A stretch of 40,692 nucleotides of DNA from Acidobacteriota bacterium (GTDB lineage: Bacteria; Acidobacteriota; Terriglobia; 20CM-2-55-15). Positions 1 to 7,700 of the stretch are shown piece after piece. How positions within the stretch are numbered: the first letter of the stretch is position 1; the number at the start of each line of letters is the position of its first letter. The stretch spans positions 1 to 40,692 of the forward strand of contig JAJEEE010000016.1 in the NCBI GenBank assembly GCA_022821145.1, read 5' to 3'. A model generated the notes under the pieces. It made no database searches. It was not told where the DNA came from and worked only from the letters and a program-made list of their open reading frames with translations. Both the position numbers and the translations under genes were made by a program.

Positions 1-139
1 CAGCCACGGCGAGGAACGCCGCGGGTCCAATGGGGCATACGGTAATGTCTTGCTGATCGACTCCGTCTAGGCCTCCCCGCCCATCCGCCGATGCCCTAAC
101 CATCCCCAAGGTCCGCCACAAACTCGCGGGACCCTACAG
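1..139. repeat. Diverged left end of the 255-bp hairpin repeat array
   Basis: No gene is visible. The first ~45 bases hold an inverted hairpin (ACGGCG / loop / CGCCG type) followed by a TCCAATGGGGCATACGG stretch that matches, with changes, TCCAATTGGGCGTACGG inside the regular units at 140-649. The remainder (45-139) aligns poorly. It is read as an older, decayed copy of the inverted half of the repeat, so the array probably began upstream of the window. Confidence 0.55.
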
Positions 140-722
140 TAGTAGCCGCGGCGTTCCTCGCCGCGGCTGGACAACGAGCGAAGCGAGGCGTCAGTCCAAG
201 AAAACGATCTCGTCGTTCACGGTGTGGGCCCCTTGCGAGATCTCGGCTTGCTGACGCGGCGGCTCGGAGGCCGCCTTGTCCATCCGCGGCGCGGGACGCC
301 GCGGATCCAATTGGGCGTACGGCGATGTTTCGCGTCTCCCACAAGTCACGGCATGGCCCTCGATCCTACGCCGCCAACCTGCGGAACTCTCCTATAGTAG
401 TCGCGGCGTTCCTCGCCGCGGCTGGACAACGAGCGCAGCGAGCCGTCAGTGCAAGAAAACGATCTCTTCGTTCACGGTGTGGGCCCATTGCGAGATCTCG
501 GCTCGCTGACGCGGCGGCCCGGAGGCCGCCTTGTCCATCCGCGGCGGGGGACGCCGCGGATCCAATTGGGCGTACGGCGATGTTTCGCGTCTCCCACACG
601 TCACGGCATGGCCCTCGATCCTACCCCGCCAACCTGCGGAACTCTCCTATAGTAGTCGCGGCGTTCCTCGCCGCGGCTGGACAACGAGCGCAGCGAGGCG
701 TCAGTCCAAGAAAATGATCACT
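140..722. repeat. Tandem array, 255-bp period, paired inverted hairpins
   Basis: Three forward hairpins occur at exactly 255-bp spacing (cores near 147, 402 and 657). Each has stem CCGCGGCG or a near match, loop TTCCT, then stem CGCCGCGG, followed by a second weaker stem (TGGAC...GTCCA) and the tail GTCAGTCCAAGAAAA. Between them, units 140-394 and 395-649 carry an inverted hairpin (near 282 and 537), so each unit is a head-to-head pair. The third unit stops at about 722, just beyond the 3' end of the minus-strand gene ending at 756. The unit length is a multiple of three, so long spurious reading frames run through it; codon use and repetition argue against coding. Related single copies lie elsewhere in the window. 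Confidence 0.85.
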
Positions 723-755
723 TCAACGCCGACGCCCGGTCCCGCCCCGACGCTC

Positions 756-1253
756 TTACGCGACCGTCTTGAACTCGCCGCCGGCGAGCGACCGCTCGAT
801 GTCGGGGACTTGCGCATCGGCCGGATCGGCCACGCCCACCAGAACCCGGTCCTGGGAAGCCGACCGGTCATAGAAGGCGGGAAGCCGCCGTCCCAGGCCG
901 GCCGACCGGATCAACGCGATGACGGTGGCGACGATGGCCCCCAGCATCGTCAACTCGAACGCGACGATCAGGTTCGGCCAGACCGACACGATCGGCATGC
1001 CTCCTGTCCTCAACGGCCAGAGCAGTTGCGTCATCGAGGTCATCGACGCGCCGACGACGCATCCGATCACGCCTCCCAGCACGGCGAACCAGCCCATGCG
1101 CGCCGGTCTGTCCTGCGGGTCGTATCCGTGCGGCTCGAGCGGCTCGGGGGACATGACGACGATCGCCTCCCGCGGAATGCCCGCACCCGTCAGGGACGCG
1201 ACCGCGCGCTGCGCCTCGACCGGGTCCGAATACAGCGCGTAGGCCGCCTTCAC
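756..1253 (-). CDS. actD: ActD-like membrane subunit (DUF3341) of alternative complex III
   Basis: A 165-aa protein with two membrane helices (about residues 55-70 and 94-115) separated by a short loop, with soluble ends, which is the layout of DUF3341/ActD. ActD is a small integral subunit of alternative complex III (quinol:electron acceptor oxidoreductase). The N-terminal KAAYALYSDPVEAQRAV stretch resembles the family's start (a region recalling heavy-metal-associated ferredoxin-like folds). The start is GTG at 1253, inside a four-base GTGA overlap with the actC stop, which implies translational coupling. It is the last gene of the cluster: no actE (monoheme cytochrome) or actF (second NrfD-like subunit) follows, only the repeat array. 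Family assignment rests on length, helices and context. Confidence 0.8.
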   Translation of the reverse strand: MKAAYALYSDPVEAQRAVASLTGAGIPREAIVVMSPEPLEPHGYDPQDRPARMGWFAVLGGVIGCVVGASMTSMTQLLWPLRTGGMPIVSVWPNLIVAFELTMLGAIVATVIALIRSAGLGRRLPAFYDRSASQDRVLVGVADPADAQVPDIERSLAGGEFKTVA

Positions 1254-2626
1254 GACGCTTCTCCCCTCGCCGGCACGGGACCCGCGGCGGCATCCCGGGC
1301 CTCCGCCTCGACAATGTGCGGCGCGTCGTCCATGTCGTTTCCGGACTTCAGCTCCCAGATCGAAATGATCGGCACGAACTTGACGAACACGCAGTAGAGC
1401 AGCGCCATCGCCGCGAACGAGGCGACCATGACGACGATCTCGGTCCATCCCGGCGCGTACGAGCCCCAGGTATAGGGCAACTGCCGGTAGGACAGCGACG
1501 GGATCACGATGAGGAAACGCTCCAGCCACATGCCGACAACGACCCCCACAGAGGCGACGACGCACCCGGCGACCGTCCGCGTCCTCTTCGTCGACAGCAG
1601 CACCGCGGGGAGGACGAAGTTGCCGGCGACCATGATCCAGAACGCCGGCGCGTATTCGCCGGTGAACGTGGCCCAGAAGACGGGCATTTCGGTGATCTCG
1701 TTGCCGTACCAGACGGTCAGGCGTTCGGCGAACACGAAGTAGGCCCACAACAAGCTCATGGTCAGGAGCAGCTTTCCGAGCTTGTCGAAGTGGAGCGGCT
1801 GCAGGTACGCCTCCAGGCGCAGCAACCGGCGCAACAGGGCCATGGCGATGATCAGGGCGGCGATGCCGCTGAAGATCGCGCCGACGACGAAGTAGGGTCC
1901 GAAGATCGTCGAGTGCCACATCGGAACCACGGCCATCGCGAAGTCGAACGAGACGATCGTGTGCACGGACACGGCGATGGGAATGATCGCGATCGCCATG
2001 ATGTGCATGGCCGACTCGAGCCGGTTCCATTGGCGGGGCGTGCCCTGCCATCCCATGGCGAGCCAGCCGTAGATCGTTCTACGGATCCCGGAGGCGCGGT
2101 CCCGCACCAGCGCGAAGTCGGGGATCATCGGCAGGAACAGGAACAGCGTGCTGGCCAGCAGGTACGTGTTGATCGCGAAGAAGTCCCACATGAGCGGCGA
2201 GCGGAAGTTGGGCCAGAGTCCGCGCCCGTCGGGAAACGGAATCAGGTGGTAGAAGAGCCACGGGCGGCCCAGGTGAATCAGGGGCAACACGCCGCCGATC
2301 AGCAGCGCGAACGCCGTGATGGCCTCGGCGCATCGCGTGACGGGCCGCCGCCATCCGGCGTCGACGATGCGCAGAATGGCCGAGATCAGCGTGCCGGCGT
2401 GGCTGATGCCGATCCAGAAGACGAAGTTGACCAGGTAGAAACCCCAGAAGACCGGCGAGTTGAGGCCCGTCAGGCCGATGCCGGAGTACATCTGGACGGC
2501 CCAGGCCGCCACGCCCGCCGAGACGACGAGCATGAGCGCCGCGACCGTCAGGCGGTACCGCCTCGATGAGCCCTGCAGCGGCTTCAGCAACTCGTCGGTG
2601 ATGCGCTTATCCGCCGCCAGATTCAT
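1250..2626 (-). CDS. actC: ActC/NrfD-like quinone-interacting membrane subunit
   Basis: A 458-aa polytopic protein with about ten hydrophobic segments, typical of the NrfD/PsrC family that supplies the quinone site of complexes such as polysulfide reductase, Qrc and alternative complex III. Visible family features include the ISHAGTLISAILRI segment in the second helix, LIHLGRPWLFY after the third and VPMWHSTIFGPYFV in the middle. About 450-470 aa is usual for ActC. The start at 2626 overlaps the end of the upstream iron-sulfur gene by 20 bases; the stop overlaps actD. It should take electrons from, or give them to, the membrane quinone pool and pass them to the iron-sulfur subunit. ActC versus a Qrc/Psr-type homologue is decided by the neighbours, mainly actD and actA. 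Confidence 0.88.
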   Translation of the reverse strand: MNLAADKRITDELLKPLQGSSRRYRLTVAALMLVVSAGVAAWAVQMYSGIGLTGLNSPVFWGFYLVNFVFWIGISHAGTLISAILRIVDAGWRRPVTRCAEAITAFALLIGGVLPLIHLGRPWLFYHLIPFPDGRGLWPNFRSPLMWDFFAINTYLLASTLFLFLPMIPDFALVRDRASGIRRTIYGWLAMGWQGTPRQWNRLESAMHIMAIAIIPIAVSVHTIVSFDFAMAVVPMWHSTIFGPYFVVGAIFSGIAALIIAMALLRRLLRLEAYLQPLHFDKLGKLLLTMSLLWAYFVFAERLTVWYGNEITEMPVFWATFTGEYAPAFWIMVAGNFVLPAVLLSTKRTRTVAGCVVASVGVVVGMWLERFLIVIPSLSYRQLPYTWGSYAPGWTEIVVMVASFAAMALLYCVFVKFVPIISIWELKSGNDMDDAPHIVEAEARDAAAGPVPARGEAS

Positions 2627-3317
2627 CCCAGTCGCCTTTCTGGAGGTAGGTCACCGAGGGCTCGGCGCCCAACTCTTCCAGCAGCTTGCTTCCGCGGGGA
2701 GAGCGCGAGAGGCGCGACACGCGGCTGTCCGCATCGTCCAGGTCGCCGAAGACCAGGGCGTTCGCCGTGCACGACTGTGCGCACGCCGGCTGGAGCGTTC
2801 CGTCCTCGATGCGGCCTTCTTCGGTTTCGGCCCGGGCGTCGATGCGCGCGGCGTTGATCCGCTGGATGCAGAACGTGCACTTCTCCATCACGCCGACCTC
2901 GCGGACCGACACGTCCGGGTTCAACTGGAGGTCGAGCGGCCGGTCCCATTCCGGGTTGTGGAAGTTGAAGAACCGCACGTTGTAGGAACACGCGTTGGCG
3001 CAGTAGCGGGTTCCGATGCACCGGTTGTAGACCTGGGCGTTCAGGCCCTCGTCGGTGTGATAGCTGGCGTAGGTCGGACACACCGGCTCGCACGGCGCGT
3101 TGTCGCACTGCTGGCAGAAGACGGGCCGGAACGTCAGCCGGACGTCGGGGAACTCGCCCTCCCAGTAGCGTTCGACGCGGATCCAGTGCATCGCCCGACC
3201 CCGGGCGGCCTCCTCGGGTCCGACGGTCGGGATGTTGTTCTCGGCGTGGCACGCGGTCACGCAGGCTTCGCAGCCGGTGCACCGGTCCAGATCGACGGCC
3301 ATTCCCCATCTCGGCAT
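2607..3317 (-). CDS. ActB iron-sulfur half (separate gene, four Fe-S clusters)
   Basis: A 236-aa ferredoxin-like subunit with four cysteine groups: C13/C16/C19/C23, C68/C71/C76/C80, C100/C106/C110 and C147/C150/C179/C183. In the third group the second ligand position is Thr (CIGTRYC, T103), the pattern expected for a [3Fe-4S] cluster beside three [4Fe-4S] clusters, as known for the B2 domain of ActB. It would form the electron wire between ActC and the periplasmic subunits. In characterised ActB proteins this domain is fused behind the molybdopterin-like domain; here it is its own gene, starting nine bases after the stop of the upstream half. The ATG at 3317 was chosen because the ferredoxin motif begins at residue 13 and the frame upstream overlaps actB1. 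No Tat or Sec signal is seen, so it presumably travels with its partner. Confidence 0.85.
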   Translation of the reverse strand: MPRWGMAVDLDRCTGCEACVTACHAENNIPTVGPEEAARGRAMHWIRVERYWEGEFPDVRLTFRPVFCQQCDNAPCEPVCPTYASYHTDEGLNAQVYNRCIGTRYCANACSYNVRFFNFHNPEWDRPLDLQLNPDVSVREVGVMEKCTFCIQRINAARIDARAETEEGRIEDGTLQPACAQSCTANALVFGDLDDADSRVSRLSRSPRGSKLLEELGAEPSVTYLQKGDWDESGGG

Positions 3318-3325
3318 GACGACTC

Positions 3326-5569
3326 CTATCGCTCCAGGTCCGGGTGCTCCCGCAACGCGCCGCCGAACCGGACCAGATCTCCGGCGCCCTCGAGGCGCGC
3401 GATCGTCACCCGCGTGGCCGCCCAGGCCCAGCCGCCCGTTTCGGGTTCGACCGTCGGCGCCAGAACCCGAACAGGGTTCGCGCCCCGCCCCGTCGCGTAC
3501 CGGGTGAAGTTCTCGTGGCCCTGCCCCATGGGCATTGCGACGGCGTCGGGCGCAATCCCCGGGAAGATCAGCGCCGGCGCCTGGAGGGCGCCGTGCGCGG
3601 AGCGGACCTCCACCAGGTCGCCCGCCTCGACGCCCAGCTCGGCCGCCGTGCGCGGGTTCAACTCCACCCAACTGCTCCACATCGCCGTCGTCACAACGTC
3701 CGGAAGCTCCTGCAGCCACGGCAGATGCGCCAGCGAACCGTCCAGGAACGCCTGCGATACATACGGCAGGAAGTGGAACGGGTAGGCGTCGGCGCCGCCG
3801 TCGAACTCAGGCGCGGCATACGCCCTGGGCCGAACGTCCGGGAACGACGCCGGCTCCGGGACCGGAGCTTCGGGCCCGATCCAGACGCCGTTGGCCTGGG
3901 CGGCGATCCAGGCGCTGTCGAAGCCTTCGGGCGGAGGCAGCGCCTCGAACCGCTCGCGCGCCACGTCTTCGTAGGTCTCCCACTCCGTGGGCAGGTCGAG
4001 CGCGAGACGCCGTCCGACGTCGAGCATAACGTCGGCCATGTCTCGCGTGTCGTGCAGTGGACGCATGGCCGGACGCGCGGCGCTGGCGGCGGCGCGCGCC
4101 GTGCCGGCCTCGGGAACGTGGTCGACGAGAGCTTCCAGGAAGGAATGGTCGGGAAGGATCAGGTCGGCCATGGCGCTGGTCTCGTCCTGGAATGAGCCGA
4201 ACGACGCGATGAATCCGACACGAGCCAGCGCTTCGCCGACCCCCCACGCGGGGGGCGCGCCGAAGACGGGATTCGCGTCGTGAACCAGGAGCACGTCGAC
4301 GGGAGGCGCGCCCCCGGCCGGCGTCTCCAGTATCGATCGGGCCAGGGTCTCGATCGTCTCGCCCGCCGCGTCGAGCCCCCGCAACCCCTCGAGAACGGGC
4401 GTGAACCGCACGCCCCCGGGGACGCCCACGCTCCCGGCCAGCGCGTTCAGCGCGTTCACGGCCAGGGCGTTGAACAGGCCGTTGGTCTGGGCGAGCGGGA
4501 CGCCGGCGATCACGGCGATGGCGGGCCCGTTGTCGGCGAACTCCCGTCCGAGCTGTTCGACCGTAGCGGCGGGCACGCCGGTCACCTGTTCCACAGCCTC
4601 GGCGGCATAAGCCTGAAGGCCGTCGGACCACCCTTCGATCAACTCTCCGGCGCGGCCGCCGTCGGACGGGGACCGCCGGCCCGACGCCAGGATCGCCCGG
4701 GCCATGCCCAGGGCCAGGAACCCTTCGGTCCCGGGCCGGGCCGCCACCCACTGGTCTGAGTTCGCGCCGGTCTGGGACATGCGGAACTCGACCTGGACGA
4801 ACTTCCCGCGGATGCCCGGACGCCCCTGCCGCAACTCGCCGTAACCGACGCTCTGGGCGACGGGCGAGTTCCATGTCCCCAGGATGTCGGCGCCGAACGA
4901 AACGACGTAGCGCGATTGGGCGATGTCCAGCGTCGGGAGCTGGTGGAACCCGAAGCTCTCCAGGTTGGCCTGACGCAGCACCGCATCGCCGAACAGGTCG
5001 ACCACGACAGGCGCCGGCGCCCCGAATCGCTCGAGGAACTCGGAAATCACGACGCCGCGCCGGCTTCGCAACGGACGCGTCAGGAACCGGAGTCCGCGCG
5101 GGTCTCCGTCCTGAAGCAAGGCCTCGAGCCGCGCGGCCAACTCGGCGAGGGCCTCGTCCCACGAGACCGGCGCGAACGCCCCCGAGCCGCGATCGCCCGT
5201 CCGGCGCAACGGCTGGCGAACGCGGTCGGGATGATACGTCACCTGAATGGCCGCCTGCCCGCGAGCGCAGAGCCGCCCCCGGTTGACCGGATGCCCCGGC
5301 AGGCCCTCGAGCTTCTTGGCCAAGCCCTTCTTGACGATGCCCCGCACGCCGTCTCGAACCACCTCGACGTCGCCTTCCATCACGCGCACTTCCACGCCGC
5401 AGCCGGCCGGACACAGCGGGCAGACGCTGCGGCGCGTGACGGCCAGCCCTGGCGGCAGCGGCTCGTCGGAAATGAATCGTACGAGCTGCTCTTCCGGGTT
5501 TCCGCAAGCGGCGAGCGACGCCGACGCGCCGCTGATCGCGGTGGCCTTGACGAATTGTCGGCGGTCCAT
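3326..5569 (-). CDS. ActB molybdopterin-oxidoreductase-like half (Tat-exported)
   Basis: A 747-aa member of the molybdopterin oxidoreductase (DMSO reductase) superfamily. The N-terminus has a twin-arginine signal (RRQFVK, residues 3-8) followed by a hydrophobic stretch and a lipobox-like LAACG (C22), so it is probably exported folded and may be lipid-anchored. Residues C50, C53, C57 and C101 (CPLCPAGC ... GRLC) form the classical N-terminal [4Fe-4S] motif. The segment SFGADILGTWNSPV, where catalytic family members carry the Mo ligand, has no Cys/Sec there, as in ActB/QrcB-type structural subunits. ATG 5569 is preferred because the Tat motif follows directly. It lies 14 bases after actA. Likely role: large periplasmic scaffold subunit of an alternative-complex-III/Qrc-type quinone oxidoreductase; true Mo catalysis is unlikely but not excluded. 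Confidence 0.83.
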   Translation of the reverse strand: MDRRQFVKATAISGASASLAACGNPEEQLVRFISDEPLPPGLAVTRRSVCPLCPAGCGVEVRVMEGDVEVVRDGVRGIVKKGLAKKLEGLPGHPVNRGRLCARGQAAIQVTYHPDRVRQPLRRTGDRGSGAFAPVSWDEALAELAARLEALLQDGDPRGLRFLTRPLRSRRGVVISEFLERFGAPAPVVVDLFGDAVLRQANLESFGFHQLPTLDIAQSRYVVSFGADILGTWNSPVAQSVGYGELRQGRPGIRGKFVQVEFRMSQTGANSDQWVAARPGTEGFLALGMARAILASGRRSPSDGGRAGELIEGWSDGLQAYAAEAVEQVTGVPAATVEQLGREFADNGPAIAVIAGVPLAQTNGLFNALAVNALNALAGSVGVPGGVRFTPVLEGLRGLDAAGETIETLARSILETPAGGAPPVDVLLVHDANPVFGAPPAWGVGEALARVGFIASFGSFQDETSAMADLILPDHSFLEALVDHVPEAGTARAAASAARPAMRPLHDTRDMADVMLDVGRRLALDLPTEWETYEDVARERFEALPPPEGFDSAWIAAQANGVWIGPEAPVPEPASFPDVRPRAYAAPEFDGGADAYPFHFLPYVSQAFLDGSLAHLPWLQELPDVVTTAMWSSWVELNPRTAAELGVEAGDLVEVRSAHGALQAPALIFPGIAPDAVAMPMGQGHENFTRYATGRGANPVRVLAPTVEPETGGWAWAATRVTIARLEGAGDLVRFGGALREHPDLER

Positions 5570-5583
5570 GACGGTCTTCGATC

Positions 5584-6195
5584 TCAGTAGTGGCAGGTCA
5601 CGCAATCGATCGACGCCTGGCTCTGTTCATGGCACCCGACGCAGAAGCTCATGGTGTGGTCCACGGCCGGCTCGGCGACGATCATCTGCGTCACGTCTCC
5701 ATGACACACCGTGCACTCGATCTCCCGGCGAACGTGCGGCGCATGGTTGAAACGGACGTGAGCCTCGGGGAGCCAACCGTAGACGCGCTCCCAGGGCGGT
5801 TCCTGCCCGCTCTCGTAGAACGACGTCAGCAACTGGATCGGCTCGCGGTCCGTCGCCACGTCGAAGTGGCAGTCCATGCAGACCACGACGCTCGGAATTC
5901 GCGCGACGGGACCGCGCGCCGCACCGTCGTGGCAGTACGTGCATTCCAGGAAGGCTTCCTCGAAGTGGGTCCGGTGCGGAAACGGGATCGGCTGCACGGG
6001 TTCCCGACGCCAGCCGAGGAAGTGGGCCAACGCGTCGCGGAACGTGGCGTGGGCCGGCGAGAACACGGATCCCGATTGCGGCTCGACGAGCCGGTCCTGG
6101 GCGCTGATCAGGCGGACGCCCGCCAGGACGCCGATCAGGACCACGGACGCGGCCAGACCGCCCATCGACAACGCGAACCAACGTGGACGTTCCAT
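5584..6195 (-). CDS. actA: ActA pentaheme cytochrome c
   Basis: A 203-aa membrane-anchored multiheme cytochrome. One N-terminal helix (about residues 7-30) is followed by a periplasmic domain with five CxxCH heme c sites: C85-H89, C106-H110, C161-H165, C185-H189 and C198-H202, the last almost at the C-terminus. Five hemes and about 200 aa match ActA of alternative complex III; Qrc's QrcA has six. It would carry electrons between the iron-sulfur subunit and a soluble cytochrome or terminal oxidase. ATG 6195 was chosen because it sits directly before the anchor helix; longer upstream frames overlap the DUF6152 gene. It starts 23 bases after that gene, so the secreted proteins and the respiratory complex are probably one transcript. 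Confidence 0.88.
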   Translation of the reverse strand: MERPRWFALSMGGLAASVVLIGVLAGVRLISAQDRLVEPQSGSVFSPAHATFRDALAHFLGWRREPVQPIPFPHRTHFEEAFLECTYCHDGAARGPVARIPSVVVCMDCHFDVATDREPIQLLTSFYESGQEPPWERVYGWLPEAHVRFNHAPHVRREIECTVCHGDVTQMIVAEPAVDHTMSFCVGCHEQSQASIDCVTCHY

Positions 6196-6218
6196 ATTCG
6201 ACGCGAACCGCCCGCGCC

Positions 6219-6623
6219 CTATTGATTCTCGGGATCGTTGGGGCTCGAACCGCCCGCGAAGAGCATCGACCCATCCGGCAGCGTGATCTCGCCGCCGTTG
6301 GCGCGCAAGGCGCCGTCGATGGCCTGGTGGCCGTTGACGCGCACCTGTATTCCCGGAGGCACCGAGTCGCGCGTCCACCCGCGCTTGATCAGCGAGTTGG
6401 GCGGACCCAGCTCGATCATCCATGCCTCGACGGTGCCGTCGGATCTTGCAACGTCCAGGTGAATCCAGGCGTGCGGGTTGATCCAGTCCATCCGGGTGAT
6501 CGTGCCCTCCAGGCTCACGGGCTTCTCGATGTCGAACTCCGCGGAGAAGGCATGGTGGGCCCCGACCGGCGCCGCAACGGCGAGCAGGACGAACAGAACC
6601 GGAATCGTCAGGTGGCGTCGCAT
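6219..6623 (-). CDS. DUF6152 secreted protein
   Basis: A 134-aa exported protein. The Sec signal peptide (about residues 1-22) ends in PVGA, and predicted cleavage would leave a mature N-terminus His-His-Ala-Phe. The conserved block (SLEGTITRMDWINPHAWIHL) is characteristic of DUF6152, a small beta-rich family of unknown function. A strong ribosome-binding site (AGGGGGGA) lies about 5 bases before ATG 6623. It is placed between a secreted 330-aa protein (gap 10 bases) and actA (gap 23 bases), suggesting shared transcription with the respiratory complex. No catalytic motif is recognised; a mature N-terminal His plus the internal NPH could bind a metal, but this is speculation. Confidence 0.8.
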   Translation of the reverse strand: MRRHLTIPVLFVLLAVAAPVGAHHAFSAEFDIEKPVSLEGTITRMDWINPHAWIHLDVARSDGTVEAWMIELGPPNSLIKRGWTRDSVPPGIQVRVNGHQAIDGALRANGGEITLPDGSMLFAGGSSPNDPENQ

Positions 6624-6633
6624 CGAATCCCCC

Positions 6634-7626
6634 CTAGTCGTCCGCGGCGGCTTCGGCCGCTTCCCGCGCGCGGGCGGCGCTCAGGATATTCATCAACCCG
6701 TAGTTGCCCTCGTGGCAGGAATACTCCGGGGTCGGATGCGTCGTGTCGGTCGTCAGCGGCATGGTGAACGTCCAGGGTTGTCCCCATGTCTCCGGGTCGT
6801 CCATCGTCACGACCCACTGGATCCGGTCCGGGGCGATGCGCGTGAACCGCTCCGTAATCGTGAGCGTTTCGGCGTTCGTGTTCCGGTAGGTGGCGCCGTC
6901 CCTGAAATTCCTCGTCTCCACGACCAGCGTGTCGCCCTCCCACCGGCCGATGGCGTCGCCCATGTACGCGGTGATGTCCGAACCCACGTGGCCGGATCCG
7001 TCCAGCGGAATGATGCGCGCTTCGTGCACCATCTCGTACGTGATCCCCACGTAGCCCGGCGCCTGGAAGATCTGGTACGAGTTCCCGTAGATGGCGGGCA
7101 TCATCGAACCGGGCAGGCCGCGCGTGATGCACCGGTCGTAGAGGCTGCGGTCCGTCCAGGAGTCGGCCGGACCGCGTCCGCTCAGCCGCCGGGCCTCGGC
7201 GCGCGCCTCGATCCGGTCTTCCGCCGCCGGCGTCAACGGGGGTATCCGGCCGTCGGGCGGGTCGACGACCAGCCACGCCTGGCTGCCGTTCACCGTGTCG
7301 AGACCCGGCTGCCACCACCCGCTGGGCGCGTGGAGGGGGCCCGCGAAACGCTCGATCGTCCGGTCCTGGGCCGCCTGCTTGATCGCGGACAGTTCCTCTT
7401 CGGGTACGTCCTCGAGGCTGAGGCCGTCGAACTGGTCGGGGCGTTCCATCGGCGTCCCGTTCTCGCTCTGGTTCGTGAAGCGGCCGGAAATGTCGGGATC
7501 GCCCCACGGCGTCCGCGGCGGCGTCCAGTCCGCGTCCGCGATCGTCTGGGCCGCAACGGAAGCGGTCCACGCGAAGCTGAAACACGCGGCGGCCGCGATC
7601 ATCGACATCGGAAACCGTCGGCGCAT
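6634..7626 (-). CDS. Secreted protein of unknown function, paralogue of 10535-11557
   Basis: A 330-aa protein with a Sec signal peptide ending near ASVAAQ (about residue 27). No named domain is recognised. Blocks shared with the 340-aa protein at 10535-11557 are PRTPWGDPDIxGxFT near the N-terminus, VxDPPDGRIPxxTP, RCITRG, MVHEARxIPLD, GRWxGDTLVVETRN, ERFTRIxPDR and YxCHEGN near the C-terminus, defining a family with two conserved cysteines. The middle block resembles short lipocalin-like or beta-barrel repeats only loosely. ATG 7626 has an excellent ribosome-binding site (GGAGGAGG). It is the first gene of the run leading into DUF6152 and actA-D, so it may assist an envelope or respiratory function. 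Similar proteins are, from memory, abundant in Acidobacteriota-like genomes. Confidence 0.78.
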   Translation of the reverse strand: MRRRFPMSMIAAAACFSFAWTASVAAQTIADADWTPPRTPWGDPDISGRFTNQSENGTPMERPDQFDGLSLEDVPEEELSAIKQAAQDRTIERFAGPLHAPSGWWQPGLDTVNGSQAWLVVDPPDGRIPPLTPAAEDRIEARAEARRLSGRGPADSWTDRSLYDRCITRGLPGSMMPAIYGNSYQIFQAPGYVGITYEMVHEARIIPLDGSGHVGSDITAYMGDAIGRWEGDTLVVETRNFRDGATYRNTNAETLTITERFTRIAPDRIQWVVTMDDPETWGQPWTFTMPLTTDTTHPTPEYSCHEGNYGLMNILSAARAREAAEAAADD

Positions 7627-7700
7627 CGAAACCTCCTCCCACACATGAAGCGAATCGTGTTCGCGTAACTTCAGGATCGTATATACCGGCCCGATCGAAG

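Noticed and set aside
325-717. 130-codon frame in the tandem array
   Set aside because: Exists only because the 255-bp period is a multiple of three; it contains the repeat twice and has no protein-like composition.
140-722. CRISPR array
   Set aside because: Units are 255 bp, nearly identical throughout, with no unique spacers and no cas genes.
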